Positions 58,009-64,000 of a DNA stretch of 64,000 nucleotides are shown here, piece after piece; within the stretch, counting starts at the first letter, position 1; every line of letters begins with the position of its first letter. The notes under the pieces are model-generated. The model did not search any database. It had not been told where the DNA came from and worked only from the letters and a program-made list of their open reading frames with translations. Position numbers and translations under genes: made by a program. This stretch comes from Membranipora membranacea (Eukaryota > Bryozoa > Gymnolaemata > Cheilostomatida > Membraniporidae). The stretch covers positions 34,720,001 to 34,784,000 of the forward strand of contig OU612065.1 of the NCBI GenBank assembly GCA_914767715.1, read 5' to 3'.

Positions 58009-61000
58009 ATGGAGGAGAATGGGGAGGTTAGCTCTGCAGAGCTACTTTTAAACAGCTTAGAGAACCAGCTGGAGGAGGTAAGGTCACTCTTACCAGTACA
58101 TATACTCACTCCTATCTATACAGCACCAAATTGTTGCCATAAAACACAGTAAAATGTGTTATGCGTATACAAAAATTACATTTATTCATTCAAAAGAAAA
58201 AGAAAATCTTCTGCCTCCCTCTATTCCTGGTTGGCTTATAACAGTGGTCAGCCTAGAAGTGCATCTTATTTGGATGGAATTGCTTGCAAATTTCACAATT
58301 TTCACCAGTAAGATCTAGCAGTAACAATCTGCTAGGTCCTACTTTTAAAAGTTGTCTGCAAAGTGCTTGTAGTATGAGCATTCAATGCTGAGTGCTCATA
58401 CTACAAGCACTTTGTGACTTTGCAGACAAGTTGAATTGCATGGTAGAGAGCCTATCTCCTTGGTTTCTTAGCATGTGTTGTGCTAAACAATACATGTGCC
58501 GGTAAATGGCCATCTACCACACATCTTTGTAAAAGGCCCGTCCGCATGTGACAAATACAGCAGTGCTAATTGGCCATCCATTTCACCTTATATCAATCTC
58601 AAAGTGTGAACCTGTCAAGAACCCATCTGGATGTCTATTGGCAACCAGTGGTTGTCAAAGTGCCATCCGGATGACTATCGGGCAACCACTGGATGCCACG
58701 CGGACATCCGGTGGTTGCCAAATAGTCATCCGGATGGGTTCATAGCGCAGCAGCATGCAATATATATGGCTGTGCCAACACTCCGTTCCTTAAACGAGGC
58801 AGTTGTCAGTTTTTCGAAAAAATTACTCTAGACGGAGTGTAGGTACAGCCAGGATTGCTTGCTAAGATGCCAAATAGGTTTTCTTTCCGTTGCAAAGCCC
58901 ATACTACACCCAGAGGTGCCCAGTCGCGACGCGAACAGTAATTGCGCACTAAGACCGTTGTCACGACTCATAAATTCATGCCATGCTATGCTTTGTAGGC
59001 CTTGTGTGTTATGAGACATTCCACAGTTTTCAGTTTAGAACTTTGAAGTTTAGGTACTAGGATCAATGATGTAGCCTCAACCTTATTATCCCAAAAAAAG
59101 GGGCCTTCGAGATAAGGTTATATAGCCTGTATTATTACTGATTGGGAGTACTTCTTGCTAAAATTATTATATTTCTGCTAGGCCTAGTAAATGGTTGTGT
59201 CACATGCCACTGCAAACCAACTCGAACACTTTGTTGCATTAGAACACTCAAGCCCTACAGTGTTCTGTTGAGTGAGAGGATATGAGTTTATGACTTGCGC
59301 ATAAGCTTGACAACCCCTAAGACCGACTCCTAATCGAATTGGGCAGTCACACAACCCAAGACTTATTGTTGTGCTGCGTGTGCTGAGGCTGACACAAGAC
59401 ATCACATAGATGCTTTGTAAAGGCCTAACAAGTCCTCACAACTGACAGAACTTCAGTCTATGACAAAACACTGATCACCAATTGCTTCCCAGATCTGATA
59501 AGTTTCACCTTTCCACTTCAACGAAATAGGAATTCACCTGAAATCAATATTCTTGTCTGCAAGTAAATAATTCAATATTCTTACCTCGTCGCTCTGTAGC
59601 TTGACGATGATGAGTTTGAGTTACCGAAGATATCAGTGCCGACGCTGGACAGTATCCTAAGTGAGTCCGTGGACGAGGAAGATGTGGATCCGCTCGCAGA
59701 CGAAAATGAGTTTGGTCGACTTCTTGGTACATTCGACACAGAGTCACTCGGTAGCTTTGATGACCCAGAAAGAAAAAGGTTTGGTTTTCTTATGACATAA
59801 GTATTTTTCACTTTGGCTAGCTACGTTTTTATTTAAAGGGCAACCAAGGTTTCAAACAAGTTCACATCGATTGATAGCAGATTGCACCTTCTGCATAGGG
59901 AAAATGACAAAATCTAATTCAGATGATTATTCAGCAAGAATTCTTGTGGAACAATTCATCCATCAGATACTCAAACTCTGCTAAGATAGAATACCACAGA
60001 GCAGTTTCCTGTTGCTGTTATTATATAGTCTGTGCTCTATCATTATTACAGCAATGTCTTTGAACCTCCCCTAAACTGAAGTGTTACCCAGCTTAGAGTC
60101 AGCAACAACTTTGAGTTTTGCACTGCGTCATGCACAAAGCAGATGCTGCCTAACGCATTATTTACTACCCACTAATGCATTGCTGCGAAACCTTGGTTGC
60201 CCTTTAAATGGTTTTCAGCTGTTGCCTATATTCTGTCAATCATCTCCTGCCAACTTTATCTTGTAATTGATCATATTTTTAAAGTATTTTTGATTTGACC
60301 ACATGGTTTTTTATCTGCAATAGCATTAGTTAGCAATAGCAACTCATTATTGCTGGTTGAAATTAAGTTTATGGTGTAGCTCAATAAATTGATTTGTGAT
60401 ATTCAACATAGGAAAAGAAAAATATATGAGGGACATGGATCAGTCATGCGCCACACAGTCCTCAAAGGTATCTCTTCACAAGTCGTCTCTGCGCAGGTAA
60501 GTTTATTAGCATGGGTTTGATGGCATCTTCTAAAATATTACACTACGGTAATGCAAGAAATGTTGGAATTGGAATTTCACCAATGGACAGGTTGCAAGAT
60601 TTACAAACCCCTGATTGTATTTTCTTTGTGATTGTAAAATTCAGTGAGTGATATTGGTTTGAGACAGGTTTCAAAGTTAATTGTGAATACTGCTCGTAGG
60701 ATTACAAATTGTCTCACTACTTTCTGTCTTATTGGACAAGCACCTTGTTTGATTCTGATATATTCTGAACAATAAGACAGAAACATGAAGTTTATACCAA
60801 AGTACTAGAATTTATGCCTATATAACTCAATACTCTAAACCAGCATTACACTGACTAATATAATCTTTATTCTTTACTTATCCAGAAACGCATCAATGCA
60901 GGACTACCTACCGCTATGGCTGTCGATATGTTACTGGCAGTTGGTACCGCTCATGGAATCGTGTATATATTTGGTATGTTCACTCTGATCTTAAAACACA

Positions 61001-62026
61001 ACAAACTCAGAAGCTATTTTGTGACTGAACTCACTTTCTGCAGAGCATTACAAATTTTTTTGATCCCTGTCAATCAGTTTGTTTGCTCAAAAATTGGTAA
61101 TCTTTTTAAAGCTATGAAAGTTTAATTATTACCAAGTTTTTTTGTCTTTCAATTTCAAGAACTCAGCCAGGCCATGAAGTGGAGTCTGGGTACTTCAGAC
61201 ACTGGGATACAGTATGGTTCAGTGTCAAGCCTCTCATTCAACATGGACTGTAGCCGTATTCTAGTCGGCTACGCTAAAGGTCACATGACTATGTGGGATC
61301 TAACCAATGGCAAACTACTACGCACAATCTCAGATGCACATCCGCAGGGACAAGCCGTACTACACGTCAGGTTCACAGATAATCCTAAAGTGGCGCTGTG
61401 TGCCGACAGTGGTGGCTCGGTGTTTGATATGGAGTTCACGTATGTTTAAACTGACCACTATAGAAAAATATTAGTTCAAACATTGTGTTCTTGATTTTTG
61501 GGGAAAGCGTGTACTACCCCTACTAGTGATGTGTAATATTTGTCAAATTTTGAACCCTCATAACATTTGGGTGCCATCCATTCAAGCAATCTCTAATGGA
61601 CCATACTCAGAGCAGCGTGACATGCTCTCCAGCAAAGTTTCAAGCCAAAATTGTATTGCTCGAGCGCATCCTGTTCTCCTAAGCTGTTGGAATTGTCTCC
61701 TCTTTCTAAGCCGACATTACAAAAAATGGCAACCAGTTTTCAACAGAGCAAAGCCTTCATCCTAATGAGGAGTATTTCATGTTTTGTTTGCTGCACATTC
61801 CTGGAAGACCATATCTTATTCATAATTTAGGCGTGGATGATTTTATTAAGAATAAAAAAATGTATTTTGTAGACGAGGAGTTACGGGTAGAGGTTGTATC
61901 TCCCGATGTTTATTCTCTGGTAGTCGAGGGGAGGTCTGCTCTTTAGAGCCTCTGCACACTCCACATTTCGCCAGACACAGCGCTAACGCTGAGACTATGC
62001 TTGTAGCTATGGTTACTTTCACTAAG
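58009..62026 (+). CDS. VPS8: VPS8, CORVET complex subunit, N-terminal part (gene runs off the right edge)
   Basis: Six coding exons in phase: 58009-58077, 59600-59778, 60412-60496, 60886-60973, 61160-61439 and 61873-62026; the gene continues beyond the window. The product opens MEENGEVSSAELLLNSLENQ, then an acidic segment with LDSILSESVDEED, then the strongly conserved HGSVMRHTVLKGISSQVVSA and the first WD40 blades of the beta-propeller: ILVGYAKGHMTMWDLTNGKL, ISDAHPQGQAVLHVRFTD, DSGGSVFDMEF, SRCLFSGSRGEVCSLEPLH. This matches animal VPS8 closely and in order. VPS8 gives CORVET its Rab5 specificity and tethers early endosomes for fusion. No defect is seen. The ATG at 58009 is chosen as the first in frame; intron 1 (1.5 kb) carries two fold-back repeats. 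The in-frame extension to 61449 past the exon 5 donor is intron. Confidence 0.95.
58351..58429. repeat. hairpin in VPS8 intron 1
   Basis: Arms GTTGTCTGC/AAAGTGCTTGTAGTATGAGCA (58351-58380) and the reverse complement at 58393-58429. The right arm holds an extra eight bases. Loop of 12 bases. Small fold-back element or inverted duplication. Confidence 0.85.
58619..58741. mobile_element. nested inverted-repeat MITE in VPS8 intron 1
   Basis: Outer ends GAACCCATC(T/C)GGATG pair with CATCCGGATGGGTTC. Inside, GGCAACCA(G/C)TGG and its reverse complement, and several copies of the self-palindrome CATCCGGATG, repeat in both orientations. There are thus at least two nested levels of inverted repeat within 123 bp. 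Confidence 0.8.
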
Positions 62027-62111
62027 GTGAGTATCAACAGGTTAACTATTCTCAGATTCTGCTTACAAGTCTCTTCAGGCCAGTCGTGTTATGCTACAAA
62101 GATACAGGTTC

Positions 62112-62325
62112 ATATTTAGTACATTGATGTATTTAGTAGTGACGTATATGGCGTATATGGCATATTGAGGTTATTAGTATTTATGTATTAACTATATTGT
62201 TGTATTTAGCATATTGATGTGTTCAATATATTGGTGTACTTAGTATATTGATGTATTTAGATGTGATGTATTTAGCATGTTGATGTATTCAGTATTTATA
62301 TATTTAGTATATCGATGTACTCAAT
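62112..62325. repeat. degenerate tandem repeat, TTTAGTATATTGATGTA-type
   Basis: Units of about 15-20 bp with the words (T)ATTTAG, TATATTGATGT and GTGTATTTAG recur about ten times with substitutions. Confidence 0.75.
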
Positions 62326-63039
62326 GTGTTACGTAAACTGGAGCTACCTTTCAATGAGGGCTAATCCTTGGTAAATTGGTCATGGGAATTTGCAAAATGC
62401 TTGAGTGATAAAAGTTGCAACTTAGAACCGTAGACGGTGATACACCTGAACCCACATTGTAATTGTGACTTGGGGTGCTCTTCACAAACTACCACATAGG
62501 GGCAGCGAACTAAGAAGCTGATATTGATAAATTCAAGGGTTTAGGAATTTTCAAGGTCAAAAACAAGTTGTCCAAGGCTGAGATGTAACCTGACAGATAA
62601 ATATATTATTGTGGAGGAAGCTCACTAGAAATTGAGCTTGGCTCTTTCTGCTGTCTGTTTTACGTCAAAGGAAAAATCAGGAGAGTTATTCAGATTTAGA
62701 CTCAAGCAGATTTTGTTTGCAACTTGCGTACAATTTTTATAAAACTCAGAAAAAATGAAACAACAAGCATATTACAATCTTATCATTAATCAACAATTTT
62801 TTTGACAAATTAATTTGTAGTATAGGATCAGTCATTACCAAGCAAATTCAATGGCTGATTAGACATTTTGAGCTTTGTATGATCAATGGAGGCTCTGAGG
62901 GTTGTGACTGACAGTGCACTAACTGCATGATGTAGCAGTAATTTTGGCTTAGCCAGCTCCCTAATCTGTAGGAGGGTGTGGTTTAGAATCCCATTGGCGG
63001 TGTGTTTTTCTTCGGCTCTTTTTGATTATTAATCCGTTG

Positions 63040-63400
63040 CCTATTGGGCATAGGAATGAGGTTGTGTTTATAGCGTTACTTCCCTTGATTATTTATAGAT
63101 GAGATCACACATGTGAAATTTTTGTAAAACTTTTTCTAGACTATACTGGGAGCAGATGAAATTTTTCTACATAACCATATGAATATTGAATTAGAGCACT
63201 AAGTTGGATAACAAATCCATCAAATTTATTAATATTTATTGGAAATCTTTTTCTAAATCTGCTCCGATGATGACACATATAAAAAGCTGCAAACTCATTG
63301 ACTGTCAGTGCCCCTATATAGAGGGACATCTCCTGATCCAACCCCATAAGCAACAATTCAGTAGGCTGTTATATCATCCCCAACTAATGAGAACATCCCT
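63040..63400. repeat. dispersed repeat, second copy
   Basis: Shares ordered blocks with 46090-46870 (TCCCTTGATTATTTATAGATGAGA; GGGACATCTCCTGATCCAACCCCAT). Here the two blocks are closer together. Confidence 0.6.
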
Positions 63401-64000
63401 GAAAGAGTTTACATTACATATCAAAACTGTAACGGACGCATGGTCATATTTTAAAGTGTCAGTCCCACTAGACCATGTTTGGTATGGTTTTAAAGATCCT
63501 AGTTTGAAAAGTCATAAGGGCATATGAAATCAAAGAACCCATGATCCTATAAGCAGTAAAACTGTTGCAAAGTCTGAAAATTTGGATCACAGTGACTTGA
63601 TGTTGACTTGAAAGTGTTTTCGTTGTTTCAAACATTGTGTGTGTGAGCCCAGCAACAGTTTATAAATGTCCAACCGGCAACTATTGGGAACATAGTGGGT
63701 AATAGTGAGTTATTGCCTCCACCTGACCACTATGATCCACTATGATCCTCGCTTATATATTTAAAAAAACTAGAAAACTATTTTCCACAATTTTTTTTTT
63801 CATTATTTTGACATGCCCTCAAAATTTTGACCCTATAAGTTTTGAAAATATTTGTCATAATATTGCTTTTACTCTCTGGATGAAATTTTCAAGATGGCAT
63901 TTCACATTCAAGTCATACACAGATAATTCACCCTGCATTTCATTTGCCCCAAGTTAGGTCCACAAATGCGTGAAGGCATTTATGTGTGAAGGCATGTGAA

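Larger units (their letters stand above)
62027..64000. other. VPS8 intron 6, with repeats
   Basis: The next VPS8 exon was not found, so this is probably one long intron. It has a run of TATTTAGTATATTGATGT-type degenerate units at 62112-62325. A weak tRNA-like patch lies at about 62945-63005 (GGCTTAGCCAGC...GGTTTAGAATCCC), followed by the dispersed repeat copy at 63040-63400. Confidence 0.5.

Noticed and set aside
61526-61765. 79-codon open frame within VPS8
   Set aside because: It lies in the intron between the 61160-61439 and 61873-62026 exons and has no family match.
1-64000. CRISPR arrays, bacterial operons, riboswitches
   Set aside because: Spliced genes, SINEs, LINEs and LTR elements show nuclear animal DNA; no spacer-repeat array was seen.

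Overview
The window is invertebrate metazoan DNA: AT-rich, with short exons split by GT-AG introns, a VPS8 gene very like the animal form, and a dense, varied transposon load. Nothing in it looks prokaryotic. The species cannot be fixed from sequence alone; a marine invertebrate is my guess from the mix of P-type, PIF1/PHD-type and RTE, CR1 and Mag-type elements. All gene models below are hand-built from reading frame, splice phase and family resemblance.

Three host-type genes look intact. (1) Minus strand, 23433 to 19210: a nine-exon, roughly 508-residue basic protein that I do not recognise, with two tandemly duplicated exons. (2) Plus strand, 52196 to 55669: a six-exon secreted protein of 327 residues with a signal peptide, a pentraxin/LamG-like domain and a PAN/apple-like module. 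A broken paralogue lies just upstream at 47216-49633. (3) Plus strand from 58009 past the right edge: the first six coding exons of VPS8, the CORVET tethering subunit, in perfect phase. A fourth candidate, a multi-pass membrane protein exon at 14471-15467, is cut by one in-frame TAA.

Most of the rest is mobile DNA in several stages of decay. 1-4951 holds the 3' part of a PIF1-helicase gene ending in a PHD finger, with a stop inside the conserved HK(S/A)QG motif and several frameshifts. 6951-9811, perhaps up to 11362, holds a P-element/THAP9-like transposase on the minus strand with its D, D and E residues visible and one TAG. 16924-17692 and 24690-25285 are CR1/Jockey-like reverse transcriptase fragments. 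27228-30770 is a broken RTE-like LINE. 34168-38582 is a terminal-inverted-repeat element carrying a cysteine-rich gene of an unnamed type and a satellite of about 176 bp. 38867-43862 is a nearly intact Ty3/Mag-like LTR retrotransposon with near-identical LTRs and a CCGAT target duplication.

Small elements fill introns and spacers: palindromic MITEs, tRNA-derived SINEs and long hairpins. A 17-bp minisatellite at 26276-26700 repeats a consensus-like NF-kappaB site about 25 times. The most unusual system is the 34-38.6 kb element, in which a subterminal segment of the inverted repeat appears to have expanded into a tandem satellite next to a truncated gene.
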